From positions 511,704-575,703 of the forward strand of contig NZ_KE384481.1 in assembly GCF_000425945.1 (NCBI RefSeq): DNA of 64,000 bases, read 5' to 3'. This stretch comes from Candidatus Solirubrobacter pratensis (GTDB lineage Bacteria; Actinomycetota; Thermoleophilia; Solirubrobacterales; Solirubrobacteraceae). The translations under genes were made by a program, and so were the position numbers. This document shows, one piece after another, positions 24,899 to 33,692 of this stretch (position 1 is the first letter of the stretch; each line of letters starts with the position of its first letter). The notes under the pieces are model-generated. The model was not told where the DNA came from and did no database searches. It saw nothing but the letters and a program-made list of their open reading frames with translations.

Positions 24899-26658
24899 GA
24901 CCGGAGTTCTACCGGCACGAGGTCGGTCCGGCCTCGCGGCGCGTCGACCTTCTCGACCTGGACGAGCACCGGATCGCCGATCCGCAGCGCGCGCCCGGAC
25001 TCGGAGGCGACGAGCGCGGTCTCCTGCTCGTTGAGCTCCCACCAGCCGCCGCGCAGCCGCCGGACCGGCAGCATGCCCTCATAGCCCTCGAACGCGACGA
25101 AGGCGCCGGCGCCGATCACGCCCGTCACCTCGCCCTCGAACTCGGTCTGCCACCCGCGCGCGAAGAGCGCCTGCTCGAGCAGGAACGCGCGCGCCACGTC
25201 GTCGGCGGCTCGCTCGATCTGCATCGCGTCGCGCTCGCGCAGCGAGCACCACTCGCCCGCCTTCTCCAGCTCCGACGCGCGCACGACCGGCTCGCCGGCG
25301 CCGATCGCGCTCAGCAGCGAGCGGTGGCAGATCAGATCCGGGTAGCGCCGGATCGGCGACGTGAAGTGGCAGTACTGCGACGAGCGCAGGCCGTAGTGGC
25401 CGAGGTTGCGAGGCGTGTAGCGCGCCTGCTTGAGCGAGCGCAGGACGAGCGAGGTGAAGCCGATCCGGCCGTGCCCGCGGCGGCGTACCTCCGCGTCCAC
25501 GAGGCGCGAGACCTCGGCGGCGACGTCGCCCGCCTGCTGCGGAGTCATGTGGCGCGAGAGCGCGGGCGTCGGGACGCCGAGCGACTCGAGCTGCTCGACC
25601 AGGCGCTCGATGCGGGGCGGGTCCGGCCGCTCGTGCACGCGGTACAGCGCGGGCAGCTTGCGCGACTCGAGCAGCCGTGCGACGGCCTCGTTGGCGGCGA
25701 TCATCAGGTGCTCGATCAGCCGGTGCGACTCGGTCTGCTCGGTCGGGTCGAGCCCGGTCACGTGGCCCTCGCGGCTGAACGCGAACTCCGGCTCGACCGA
25801 CTCGACGGCGAGCGCCCCGCGCGCCTCGCGCGCGGCCTGCAGCGCCGCCGACACCTTGCGCGCGGCCGCGAGCGGCTCCCCCCACGGCGCCTCGGCGCGG
25901 TCGATCCCCGCGAACACGCGGTCGACGGCGGGGTAGTCGAGCCGCGCGTCGGAGCGGATCACGCTGCGGTGGAAGGCCGTGCGGCGGACGCGCGCGCCGT
26001 CGAACTCGAGCTCGACCGTGACGGCGAGCCGGTCCTGATGCGGGACCAGCGAGCACGCGCGGTTGGACAGCGCCTCCGGCAGCATCGGCTCGACCAGTCC
26101 CGGGACGTAGACCGAGGTCGCGCGCCGGAACGCCTCGCGATCGACCGCGCTGCCGGGCCTCACGTGCGCGGCCACGTCGGCGATGTGCACCCAGACGCGG
26201 ATCCCGCCGTCGTCGAGCGCCTCGGCCGAGATCGCGTCGTCGAAGTCCTTCGCTCCCGGCGGGTCGATCGTGAACGTCGGCAGCTCGCGCAGGTCGGTGC
26301 GCGACTCGTCGGCGCAGGTCTCCTCGGCCGCGATCCGCGCCTCGCGCTCGACCAGCGGGTCGAAGCGGCGCCGCAGCCCGCGGTCGATCATCAGCGCCTC
26401 GAGCACGTCGCGCGCGACGTCGGGCCGGCCGATCCGCCGCACGACCTTCCCATGCCCGCCGCGCGCGCCCACCGGCTGCACCAGCACCAGGTCGCCGGCG
26501 TGGACGTTGCGCGGCTTGTCGATCGCGATCCGGTGCGAGCGCGTGAAGAACGGCGTCGCCGCGAGGAAGCGCCCGTGCTTCTCGAGCACCGCGACGATCG
26601 GACCGCTGAGGCGCTCGGGGGGCCGCGACCGCTCGGCGGTCCGCGCGCGCTGCCTCAC
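24895..26658 (-). CDS. RNB-domain 3'-5' exoribonuclease (RNase II/R family, short form)
   Basis: 587 residues from GTG 26658, overlapping the ctpA stop (GTGA). Earlier in-frame sequence is antisense-like noise inside ctpA. N-terminal OB/cold-shock-like region (PRNVHAGDLVLVQPVG), catalytic RNB domain with DPPGAKDFDDAISAE (the four acidic metal ligands), and HFTSPIRRYPDLICHRSLL, then a C-terminal S1-like domain (FEGEVTGVIGAGAFVAFEGY). It hydrolyses RNA processively from the 3' end. It is about 200 residues shorter than E. coli RNase R. Position close to smpB and ssrA suggests degradation of non-stop mRNAs during trans-translation. Confidence 0.9.
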   Translation of the reverse strand: MRQRARTAERSRPPERLSGPIVAVLEKHGRFLAATPFFTRSHRIAIDKPRNVHAGDLVLVQPVGARGGHGKVVRRIGRPDVARDVLEALMIDRGLRRRFDPLVEREARIAAEETCADESRTDLRELPTFTIDPPGAKDFDDAISAEALDDGGIRVWVHIADVAAHVRPGSAVDREAFRRATSVYVPGLVEPMLPEALSNRACSLVPHQDRLAVTVELEFDGARVRRTAFHRSVIRSDARLDYPAVDRVFAGIDRAEAPWGEPLAAARKVSAALQAAREARGALAVESVEPEFAFSREGHVTGLDPTEQTESHRLIEHLMIAANEAVARLLESRKLPALYRVHERPDPPRIERLVEQLESLGVPTPALSRHMTPQQAGDVAAEVSRLVDAEVRRRGHGRIGFTSLVLRSLKQARYTPRNLGHYGLRSSQYCHFTSPIRRYPDLICHRSLLSAIGAGEPVVRASELEKAGEWCSLRERDAMQIERAADDVARAFLLEQALFARGWQTEFEGEVTGVIGAGAFVAFEGYEGMLPVRRLRGGWWELNEQETALVASESGRALRIGDPVLVQVEKVDAPRGRTDLVPVELRS

Positions 26659-27848
26659 AGCTTCCCCGCGACCGTCTCCAGCGCCTTGTCGAGCGCCTCG
26701 TCCGGCTTGGTGTGGGGGTCGTCCTGCGCCTGCACGTCGGGAGTGATGCCGGCGCCCTTGCGCACGCCGCCACCGCCGAGGTTGCGCCCGCTGGGCGTGA
26801 AGTACTCGCCGACCGTGATGTCGAGCGCGCCGCCGTTGGACAGCCGCTCGATCTCCTGGAAGACGCCCTTGCCGTACGTGCGCGTGCCGACCACGGTCGC
26901 GCGGTGGCGGTCCTGCAGCGCGCCGGTGACGATCTCCGACGCCGACGCCGAGTTCTGGTTGACCAGGACGACGACCGGGACCTTGCCCGAGATCGCGCCG
27001 CCGGTCGCGTTGTAGACGTGCTCGGGCCGGTTGCGGCCCTTGGTCGAGACGACGCGGCCGTCGGGGACGAAGATCGAGGCGATCTGCACCGCCTCGTTCA
27101 ATAGGCCGCCGCCGTTGTCGCGCAGGTCGAGCACGACGCCCTGGGCGCCGTCGCCGAGCTCCTTGCGCACCGCCCCGCCGACCTCGCCGTGCGCGCCGGA
27201 CGTGAAGCTCGCGAGATGCACCCACGCGATCTTGTGCGAGCCCTTCGTCTCGAGCTTGCTCTCCACCACCGGCACGTCGACCTTCGCGCGCTTGAGGCGC
27301 ACGTCGCGCGTGCCCTTGCCGCTGTCGATCGTCAGCGTCACCGAGGTTCCCGCCCGGCCCTTGATCAGCGCGGTCGCCTGGTCGGACGTCTTGCCCGCCA
27401 GCGCGCGGCCGTCGACCTTGACGATCACGTCGCCGGCGCGCAGGCCGCCGTCCTTGGCCGGCGAGTTGTCGTAGACCTGGTTGATGCGCAGCCCCTGCTT
27501 GACCGCCGTCACGGTCATGCCCACGCCCTCGAACTCGCCCTCGGTCGACTCCTGGAAGCCGGTGTAGGCGGTGGGCGAGAAGTAGTTGGAGAACTGGTCG
27601 TGGAGCGACTCCACGGCGGCGCCGATCGACTTGTTGAGCAGGTCCTTGCGGTTCACCGGGCGGTAGTAGTCGCGCTCGATCGTGTCGATCGCCTCCTGGT
27701 AGAGGCGCCCGTCGGAATCGGCGACCAGCGTGTCGCGGGCGAACCCCGGAAGCCTGTCGGGGTGCCCGCCGAGCCAGATGCCCAGGACGAGCGCCAGCGG
27801 GATCAGGACGGCGAGGAGGGAGGCCGGGTACCGGCGACGGCGGCGCAT
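26655..27848 (-). CDS. C-terminal processing peptidase, S41 family (CtpA-like)
   Basis: 397 residues. An N-terminal membrane anchor (RRRRYPASLLAVLIPLALVL) places it outside the membrane. A PDZ domain follows (VGMTVTAVKQGLRINQVYDN, GLRAGDVIVKVDGRALAG), then the tail-specific protease core. Catalytic Ser lies in NQNSASASEIVTGAL and Lys in RTYGKGVFQEI. Such peptidases trim C-termini of exported proteins and in several bacteria control peptidoglycan hydrolases, which fits its position downstream of ftsEX. Confidence 0.93.
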   Translation of the reverse strand: MRRRRRYPASLLAVLIPLALVLGIWLGGHPDRLPGFARDTLVADSDGRLYQEAIDTIERDYYRPVNRKDLLNKSIGAAVESLHDQFSNYFSPTAYTGFQESTEGEFEGVGMTVTAVKQGLRINQVYDNSPAKDGGLRAGDVIVKVDGRALAGKTSDQATALIKGRAGTSVTLTIDSGKGTRDVRLKRAKVDVPVVESKLETKGSHKIAWVHLASFTSGAHGEVGGAVRKELGDGAQGVVLDLRDNGGGLLNEAVQIASIFVPDGRVVSTKGRNRPEHVYNATGGAISGKVPVVVLVNQNSASASEIVTGALQDRHRATVVGTRTYGKGVFQEIERLSNGGALDITVGEYFTPSGRNLGGGGVRKGAGITPDVQAQDDPHTKPDEALDKALETVAGKL

Positions 27849-27908
27849 CTCGGGACGATCACGGTATCGAGCCGCCTCAGCGGCGCCTAAGCACGCGAGA
27901 GCGGCTCC

Positions 27909-28298
27909 TCAGGCTCCGCGGCCGCCCCGGCGCGCGCCGAGCTCGAACCAGACCCGCGCCTGGCCCTCGATGTCCGCCGCCCAGCGGTCGGCGACCTGGG
28001 CCATGAAGTGCAGGCCCCATCCGGAGTCCTTGGGGTCGCCCGCGCGCCTCGGCACGGGCGTGAATCCAGGGCCCGGATCCAGCACCTCCACGCGCAGCCG
28101 CTGCGGGTCGACGTCGATGCGCAACTCGATCTCCCCGTCCTCTGCGACGTGCTCGACGGCGTTGGCGATCAGCTCCGACACGAGCAGGCGGGCGTCCGCG
28201 AGCCGGTCGGCGTCGATCTGGCCGGCCAGCCGGTCGAGCACCCGGCGTGCCTCCGCAGCCGAACCGGGAGCCTTCGGGAGGACTTCCGAGTAGAACAT
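27909..28298 (-). CDS. GHKL ATP-binding protein (anti-sigma-factor-kinase-like)
   Basis: 129 residues. It is a single HATPase_c domain: N-box LLVSELIANAVEHV, G1 box LRVEVLDPGPGFTPV, and G2 region DSGWGLHFMAQVADRW. This is the SpoIIAB/RsbW type found as regulators of sigma factors or as phosphatase-partner kinases in actinobacteria. No anti-anti-sigma or sigma gene is adjacent. It sits between ftsX (87-bp gap) and ctpA (60-bp gap). Confidence 0.85.
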   Translation of the reverse strand: MFYSEVLPKAPGSAAEARRVLDRLAGQIDADRLADARLLVSELIANAVEHVAEDGEIELRIDVDPQRLRVEVLDPGPGFTPVPRRAGDPKDSGWGLHFMAQVADRWAADIEGQARVWFELGARRGGRGA

Positions 28299-28385
28299 GG
28301 TCCATCATCCGGGTACCCGCCGTACCCGCTTTGCACCATCATGTTGCCCGTCTCGATCGAGCGCCGACTGTGCTCGTGGGCCGCG

Positions 28386-29279
28386 TCAGACCCGGAGGAA
28401 CCGGCGCAGCGAGAGCCCAGAGCCGGCGGCCGAGACGGAGATCGCCGCGCACAGCAGGATCGCGATCAGCGCCGGGAAGTTGATCGTCTCCGGGGAGGCG
28501 ATCAGCGCGAAGTCCTTGGCCAGCGGGTCGACGACGGCGATCTTCGCGACGGCGAGCAGCAGGATCGCCAACACCCCGCCGAGCGCGCCGACGATCACGC
28601 CTTCCAATACGAACGGCCAGCGGATGAACCAGTCGGTCGCGCCGACCAGCTTCATCACCTCGACCTCGCGCCGGCGGGCGTAGAGCGAGAGCCGGATCGT
28701 GTTCGCGATCAGCAGGATCGACGCGATGCCCAGCAGTCCGGCGAGCAGCGCCATCGTGATCTTCACGACGCGCGTGACCGAGAGGATCTTGTTCGTGTCC
28801 TCCTCGCGGTTGCGCACCTCGTCGATCGCGGGGTCGACGACGGTGCGGCCGCCGGAGGGCGACTGCGGCGCGAGCGCGTCGCGCAGCTTGCCGATGTCGT
28901 CCGGCTTGGCCGGCGTGACGCGGAAGGTGTCGGGAAGCGGGTTCGAGCCGAGCAGCTGGTAGGCCTCGGGATTGCGCTTCTTCTCCTCGTCGTACGCCTG
29001 CTTCTTGGAGACGAACTTCACGCTCTTGACCGTCGGCTGCTGCTGGATCAGGCGCTGGACGCGGTCGATGTCCTTCTGCGTCGCGTCCGTCTTGAGGAAG
29101 ACGTCGGCGATCACCTTGCCGCGGACCTCGTTGGCCGCGCCCGTCGTGGCCTGCACCACAGGGATGAAGACGCCGAGCACGAGCACGGTGACGAGCACGG
29201 TCGCCATCGCGGCGAACGACGGCACGGCGTTGCGCTTGAGCGCGCGCAGCGCCTCGCGCACGAAGAAGACCGGCCTCAT
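28386..29279 (-). CDS. ftsX: Cell-division ABC transporter permease FtsX
   Basis: 297 residues. Four transmembrane segments: one at about 20-45 (SFAAMATVLVTVLVLGVFIP) and three near the C-terminus (MALLAGLLGIASILLIANTI, LEGVIVGALGGVLAILLLAV, LIAILLCAAISVSAAGSGL), with an extracellular loop of about 120 residues between. The loop with KVIADVFLKTDATQKDIDRV is the ECD that activates peptidoglycan hydrolases at the septum. ATG overlaps the ftsE stop (ATGA). It needs FtsE for ATP-driven signalling. Confidence 0.95.
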   Translation of the reverse strand: MRPVFFVREALRALKRNAVPSFAAMATVLVTVLVLGVFIPVVQATTGAANEVRGKVIADVFLKTDATQKDIDRVQRLIQQQPTVKSVKFVSKKQAYDEEKKRNPEAYQLLGSNPLPDTFRVTPAKPDDIGKLRDALAPQSPSGGRTVVDPAIDEVRNREEDTNKILSVTRVVKITMALLAGLLGIASILLIANTIRLSLYARRREVEVMKLVGATDWFIRWPFVLEGVIVGALGGVLAILLLAVAKIAVVDPLAKDFALIASPETINFPALIAILLCAAISVSAAGSGLSLRRFLRV

Positions 29280-30094
29280 CCCTGGGCGCTCCGCATCCGG
29301 ATCGCGAACTCGCGCGTGTTCTCGCGCGCCGCGTAGGCACCGGCCTGCTCGTCGCGCACGATGCGGCCCTGGGAGAGCTCGATCACGCGACGGCGCATCT
29401 TGTCCACCATCGCCACGTCATGGGTGGCGACGAGGACGGTCGTGCCCGTCTGGTTGATCCGGTAGAGCAGCTGCATGATCCCGATCGAGGTCTCGGGATC
29501 GAGGTTGCCGGTCGGCTCGTCGGCGATCAGCAGCGGCGGGTGGTTGACGAACGCGCGCGCCACCGAGACGCGCTGCTGCTCGCCGCCGGAGAGCTGGTCG
29601 GGGCGGTTGTGGAGCTTGGTCGAGAGGCCGGTCAGGCGCAGGATGTCCGGCACCTTGTCGCGGATCTCGCGCCGGCTGCCGCCCGTGACCTGCAGCGCAT
29701 AGGCGACGTTCTCGTAGACGGTGCGGTTCGGCAGCAGCTTGTAGTCCTGGAAGACCACGCCGAGGTTGCGGCGGTAGTACGGCACGCGGGCCCGCGGGAT
29801 CTTCGCGAGGTCGCGGCCGGCGACGCGGATCTCCCCCGCGGTCGGGTCGGTCTCCTTGATCAGCAGCCGCATCGTCGTCGACTTGCCCGAGCCCGACGCG
29901 CCGACGAGGAAGACGAACTCGCCGGGGTAGATGTCGAAGCTGATGCCGGCGAGCGCCGCGTCGACCGCGTTGTAGCGCTTCTCGACGCTGCTGAAGGAGA
30001 CGACGGCGCCCGTCGCGGGCGGCCGGGGCGTGTCCGGGCGATGCGGGTCGTCGCGGTGGCGGCGCCGGCGCAGATGTCGTTCGGTTGCAGCCAT
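29276..30094 (-). CDS. ftsE: Cell-division ABC transporter ATPase FtsE
   Basis: 272 residues. Walker A (VGASGSGKSTTM), Q-loop (GVVFQDYKLLPNRTVYENVA), ABC signature (LSGGEQQRVSVARAF), Walker B (LLIADEPTGNLD) and H-loop (LVATHDVAMV). It has about 30 extra N-terminal residues compared with most FtsE (Arg/His/Pro-rich), so the real start could be the GTG just before VSFSSVEKRYN. It works with FtsX at the division site. First gene of the minus-strand run that ends at smpB; divergent from the M16 peptidase with an 81-bp spacer. Confidence 0.95.
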   Translation of the reverse strand: MAATERHLRRRRHRDDPHRPDTPRPPATGAVVSFSSVEKRYNAVDAALAGISFDIYPGEFVFLVGASGSGKSTTMRLLIKETDPTAGEIRVAGRDLAKIPRARVPYYRRNLGVVFQDYKLLPNRTVYENVAYALQVTGGSRREIRDKVPDILRLTGLSTKLHNRPDQLSGGEQQRVSVARAFVNHPPLLIADEPTGNLDPETSIGIMQLLYRINQTGTTVLVATHDVAMVDKMRRRVIELSQGRIVRDEQAGAYAARENTREFAIRMRSAQG

Positions 30095-30175
30095 GACCAG
30101 GGCTCGATGCTACGAGGCAAGGTTCGCTTTGCCCGCAACGTTCCCTGCAAACGACGTTTGAGTACGCTCATCCGC

Positions 30176-31423
30176 ATGGCCCGCATCGAGTCATCCTCCC
30201 TGCCGAACGGCCTTCCCCTGCACCGGGTGGAGCTGCCGACGCGATCGCTGACCGCCCTCGTCGCCTTCGACGCGGGAGCGCGGACGGAGCGGCCGGAGGA
30301 GAACGGGATGGCGCACTTCCTCGAGCACCTCGTGTTCAAGGGCGGCGTCAAGTACGACGACTACCGCAAGGTCAACCAGACGGCGGAGACGATGGGCGCG
30401 GTGCTCAACGCCTACACCTCGCACGATCTGGTCGCCTTCCACATCACCTGTCGCGCCGAGGTGGCGGCCGAGGCGATCGACCTCCTTACCGACTTCGTGG
30501 GCCGCCCGAAGATCGACGCCTCCGAGCTCGACCGCGAGCGCGGGGTCGTGATCCAGGAGATCGCGCGCGCGCACGACCAGCCGTCGGTCGTCGCCGAGCA
30601 CCTGATCGATCGCGCGGCGTTCGGCGAGCACCCGCTCGGCCGCCCGGTCCTCGGGCCGGAGGAGCACCTGCGCAGCTTCACCCGCGACGCGATCGTGGCG
30701 TTCCGCACCCGCCAGTGGTCGGGCTCGCGCGGTGGCGCCTTCCTGGTCGGCAACCTCGAGCACCTGCCCGAGGACCGCGAGCTGGCCGAGCTGTTCGGGC
30801 GCTTCCCGTCGATCTCGAGCAACGGCTCGTTCGAGCCGGCGCCGGCGTTCGACCCGACGACGCTCGTGGAGCGGCGCGACTCCAACCAGTCGCACCTGCG
30901 GATGTCCTACCGGCCGGGGATCACCGCGCGCGACGCGCGCGCGCGAGCGGCGCTGAACGTGTACTCCACGCTGCTCGGGGGCTCGATGGGGTCGCGCCTG
31001 TTCGACGAGATCCGCGAGCAGCGCGGGCTCGCCTACTCGGTCTACGCGCTGGATCACACGTTCGCCGACGTGCCGATCCTGCAGCTGTCCGCGGGCCTGG
31101 AGTCCGGCAAGTGCGTCGAGGCCTACACGCGGATGCGCGAGATCGTCGACGACCTGCGGACCAACGGACCCGACGCCGGAGAGGTGGAGCGGGCCCGGGC
31201 CTACGCGGCGGGGCGGCGCGTGCTCGCGTTCGAGAACACCAACGCCGTCGCGCGCCACGCCGCCAACCAGACGGTCGTCTTCGGGCAGGACATCGACCCG
31301 GACAAGGCGATCTCGGCGCTCGACGAGGTGACCTTCGAGGAGGTCGACGCGATCGCGCGCGGCATCTCGGAGGACCTGTCGGTCGCCTGCGTGGGTCCGC
31401 ACGACCTCGCGGACTTCAACTAG
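30176..31423 (+). CDS. M16-family zinc peptidase
   Basis: 415 residues from ATG 30176. Inverzincin motif HFLEHLVFKGG (HxxEH) at about residues 44-54 and the downstream Glu in RERGVVIQEIARAHDQPS complete the zinc site. The C-terminal half has the inactive repeat with LLGGSMGSRLFDEIREQRGL and AYSVYAL, the R/Y motif that positions substrate. It resembles mitochondrial-processing-peptidase and PqqF-like bacterial enzymes. It probably degrades peptides in the cytosol; no PQQ or RiPP genes are adjacent. Confidence 0.92.
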   Translation: MARIESSSLPNGLPLHRVELPTRSLTALVAFDAGARTERPEENGMAHFLEHLVFKGGVKYDDYRKVNQTAETMGAVLNAYTSHDLVAFHITCRAEVAAEAIDLLTDFVGRPKIDASELDRERGVVIQEIARAHDQPSVVAEHLIDRAAFGEHPLGRPVLGPEEHLRSFTRDAIVAFRTRQWSGSRGGAFLVGNLEHLPEDRELAELFGRFPSISSNGSFEPAPAFDPTTLVERRDSNQSHLRMSYRPGITARDARARAALNVYSTLLGGSMGSRLFDEIREQRGLAYSVYALDHTFADVPILQLSAGLESGKCVEAYTRMREIVDDLRTNGPDAGEVERARAYAAGRRVLAFENTNAVARHAANQTVVFGQDIDPDKAISALDEVTFEEVDAIARGISEDLSVACVGPHDLADFN

Positions 31424-31458
31424 CGCCCGTGGGCAGCACCTACCAGGACTGTTAGAAC

Positions 31459-31484
31459 CGGCATGCTGACCTTGCCGCATGCCG
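31459..31484 (+). terminator. Hairpin after the M16 gene
   Basis: CGGCATGC (31459-31466) pairs with GCATGCCG (31477-31484) around a 10-base loop, 36 bp after the peptidase stop and 26 bp before the next start. Confidence 0.5.
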
Positions 31485-31509
31485 CTCGAGGGGCCACAAT
31501 GGGCCGCGC

Positions 31510-31869
31510 GTGACCCACGTTGAGCTCAATCACCGCGAGCTCGAGCGCTACGTCCGACGGGTCTCGGACCGGTGGCCGCTCGATCGGGCGGTGCTCGGCG
31601 GCGCCCGCGTCGCCGACCTCCGCGGCGCCGGGCCGCAGCGCGAGCGCGGGCCGGAGTACGTGATCGTGCTCGTCTCGGAGTACTTCGACGGCGTGCCGTG
31701 GCTCGAGCGCGTCTATGTCGCCGGGACGCTGTGGGACGCCTACGAGATGGGCGCGCCCGCCGACGTCCACGCGTACACCCAGGCGGAGTTCGACCGCAAG
31801 CGCGAGTCGCTGGCGTCGGTGCGCGACGCGGTCGAGCACGGGCTCGAGCTGCTGCCAGAGCACGCGTAG
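31510..31869 (+). CDS. Conserved hypothetical protein, nucleotidyltransferase-like fold possible
   Basis: 119 residues from GTG 31510. An alpha/beta pattern (RAVLGGARVADL, EYVIVLVSEYFDGVPWLERV, DVHAYTQAEFDRKRESLASV) resembles MNT-type nucleotidyltransferase-like proteins. The catalytic GS...D.D of active enzymes is not evident. The WLERVYVAGTLWDAYEMG segment is distinctive. The function is unknown. It stands alone between the M16 gene and a secreted Asp-rich protein. Confidence 0.6.
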   Translation: MTHVELNHRELERYVRRVSDRWPLDRAVLGGARVADLRGAGPQRERGPEYVIVLVSEYFDGVPWLERVYVAGTLWDAYEMGAPADVHAYTQAEFDRKRESLASVRDAVEHGLELLPEHA

Positions 31870-31989
31870 CGGGCTCCCGGGCGTCCGGGCACGGACGACA
31901 TCCGTCCAGCGGCTCCAGCCGCCGCACGTACGGGTCGATCACCCGTGCGACCGACCTTGTCCCGAGCCCCTACGGAGAACTCGCCCAGC

Positions 31990-32718
31990 ATGCCCATCAT
32001 CGCCCGGACCTTCAGCGCCGTCGCGCTGGCGGTCGCCGCCGTGCTCGTCCCCACCGCCGCGGCCTCCGCCAAGCCGGCCCCCAAGGCCAAGACGGCCGCC
32101 AGGTGGGCGAAGAAGAACCACCTGTCAGGCGCATGGCGCGTCAAGGACGCCGACAAGGACGGCCTGAAGAACCTCGAGGAGTTCAAGCTCGGCACGAACC
32201 CGCGCAAGGCCGACACCGACCGCGACGGCCTCCGCGACGCGGACGAGATCACCGTGGGCGACGACCCGACCGATCCCGACACCGACGGCGACAAGGTCAA
32301 GGACGGCGCCGAGCACGCCGGCGTGGTGACCGCGTTCGACGGCACGACCGTCACGATCCGCCAGTTCAAGGGCGGCAAGCTGAGCGCGCCGCTCGCGGAC
32401 GGCGCCGACTGCTCCCCCGCCGGCGCCGGCGACGACGACTCGGCCGGCGACGACTCCGGCGACGACTCCGGCGACGACGGCGGCTACTGGGGCGACGACG
32501 GCACCGACTCCGCAGGGGACGACGAGAGCGGCGACGACGACACCGGCGCCGGCGCGTCGACCGCCGACGACGACCCGACCGAGGTCGACCTCGGCGCCGG
32601 CGATTCGGCGGCCGGCGACGACGGGTCGTGCGGCGACGCCGGCGTCGAGAAGGGCGCCGTGATCCGTAGCCTCGAGCTCGAGGACGGCGCGATCGTCGCC
32701 GTCGAGCTCGCGGGCTAA
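31990..32718 (+). CDS. Secreted Asp-rich protein with calcium-binding (thrombospondin type 3-like) repeats
   Basis: 242 residues from ATG 31990. Signal peptide MPIIARTFSAVALAVAAVLV then PTAAASAKPA. Residues about 50-105 carry the DxDxDGLxDxxE repeats DADKDGLKNLEEF, DTDRDGLRDADEI and DTDGDKVKDGAEH, the TSP3/EF-hand-like calcium motifs of bacterial surface proteins. Residues about 140-200 are a low-complexity run of Gly, Asp and Ser (GDDDSAGDDSGDDSGDDGGY). It ends with a short ordered tail (RSLELEDGAIVAVELAG). Probable extracellular calcium-dependent scaffold or adhesin. Converges with nadA and overlaps its 3' end by 4 bp. Confidence 0.8.
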   Translation: MPIIARTFSAVALAVAAVLVPTAAASAKPAPKAKTAARWAKKNHLSGAWRVKDADKDGLKNLEEFKLGTNPRKADTDRDGLRDADEITVGDDPTDPDTDGDKVKDGAEHAGVVTAFDGTTVTIRQFKGGKLSAPLADGADCSPAGAGDDDSAGDDSGDDSGDDGGYWGDDGTDSAGDDESGDDDTGAGASTADDDPTEVDLGAGDSAAGDDGSCGDAGVEKGAVIRSLELEDGAIVAVELAG

Positions 32719-33692
32719 CCGATCGCGACCATCCGCTCGATGGGGAGCCGCGCGCGCTCCGCGATCGCGTCCGGCACCTTGACGACGCCGGACATGTCCC
32801 GCAGCGCGTCGCGCAGCTTCGGCAGCGTGATCATCTTCATGTAGCGGCACGTGGCCGCCTCGTTGGCGGCCACGAAGTCGATGTCCGGGCGCGCCATCTG
32901 CAACGGGTGCAGCATGCCGGTCTCGGTCGCCATGATCGCCGTCGTGCCGGCCGGCGCGGCCGCCGCCCAGCCCATCATCCCGCCGGTCGAGAGCATGTGG
33001 ACGCCCTCGGCGGGGACGTCGCCGGCGGCGACGTACTCCATCACCGACGTCGAGCAGCCGCACTCGGGATGGATCAGGAAGTCGGCGCCCGGGTGCGCGG
33101 CGCGCATGTCGGCGATGTCGCGCGGGCGGATGCCGGCGTGGACGTGGCACTCGCCGTCCCACACGTGCATCTTGCGCCCCGTCGTCTTCTCCACGTAGGC
33201 GCCGAGGAACATGTCCGGGCCGAACAGGATCTCGGTGTCCTCGCCGTGGGTCGCGTAGATGTGCTCCACGACCTGGACGGCGTTGGACGACGTGACGCAG
33301 TAGTCGGTCTCCGCCTTCACCTCGGCGGTCGTGTTGACGTACATGACCACGAGCGCGCCCGGGTGCTGCGCCTTCCAGGCGCGCACCTGCTCGGCGGTGA
33401 TCGAGTCGGCGAGCGAGCAGCCCGCGTCGAGGTCGGGGATCAGCACGGTCTTCTCGGGCGAGAGCACCGAGGCGGTCTCGGCCATGAAGTGCACGCCGCA
33501 GAACGCGATCACGTCCGCGCCGGTGCGCGCGGCCTCCTGCGAGAGGCCGAGCGAGTCACCGACGAAGTCGGCCACGTCCTGCACCTCGGGCAACTGGTAG
33601 TTGTGGGCCAGGATGACGGCGCCCCGCTCGGCGGCGAGGGCGCGCACCTCCTCCTGGAGCGCAGGGATGGATTCCAGCGAAAGGAGCGTCAC
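32715..33692 (-). CDS. nadA: Quinolinate synthase NadA
   Basis: 325 residues from GTG 33692 (GTGA overlap with nadC). It condenses iminoaspartate with dihydroxyacetone phosphate to quinolinate in NAD biosynthesis, using a [4Fe-4S] cluster. Cluster cysteines lie in VIAFCGVHFMAET, LIHPECGCSTS and NEAATCRYMKMI; substrate-binding motifs are ILAHNYQLPEVQDVADFVGD and SLADSITAEQV. nadB, the usual iminoaspartate supplier, is not in the window. Confidence 0.97.
   Translation of the reverse strand: MTLLSLESIPALQEEVRALAAERGAVILAHNYQLPEVQDVADFVGDSLGLSQEAARTGADVIAFCGVHFMAETASVLSPEKTVLIPDLDAGCSLADSITAEQVRAWKAQHPGALVVMYVNTTAEVKAETDYCVTSSNAVQVVEHIYATHGEDTEILFGPDMFLGAYVEKTTGRKMHVWDGECHVHAGIRPRDIADMRAAHPGADFLIHPECGCSTSVMEYVAAGDVPAEGVHMLSTGGMMGWAAAAPAGTTAIMATETGMLHPLQMARPDIDFVAANEAATCRYMKMITLPKLRDALRDMSGVVKVPDAIAERARLPIERMVAIG

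Noticed and set aside
26659..27226. N-terminal 189-residue extension of the RNB nuclease
   Set aside because: The extension is inside ctpA in another frame and is Arg/Gly-rich noise; GTG 26658 overlaps the ctpA stop and homology starts just after.
30095..30175. Long upstream extension of the M16 peptidase through the ftsE gene
   Set aside because: It is antisense to ftsE; ATG 30176 starts a normal M16 N-terminus.
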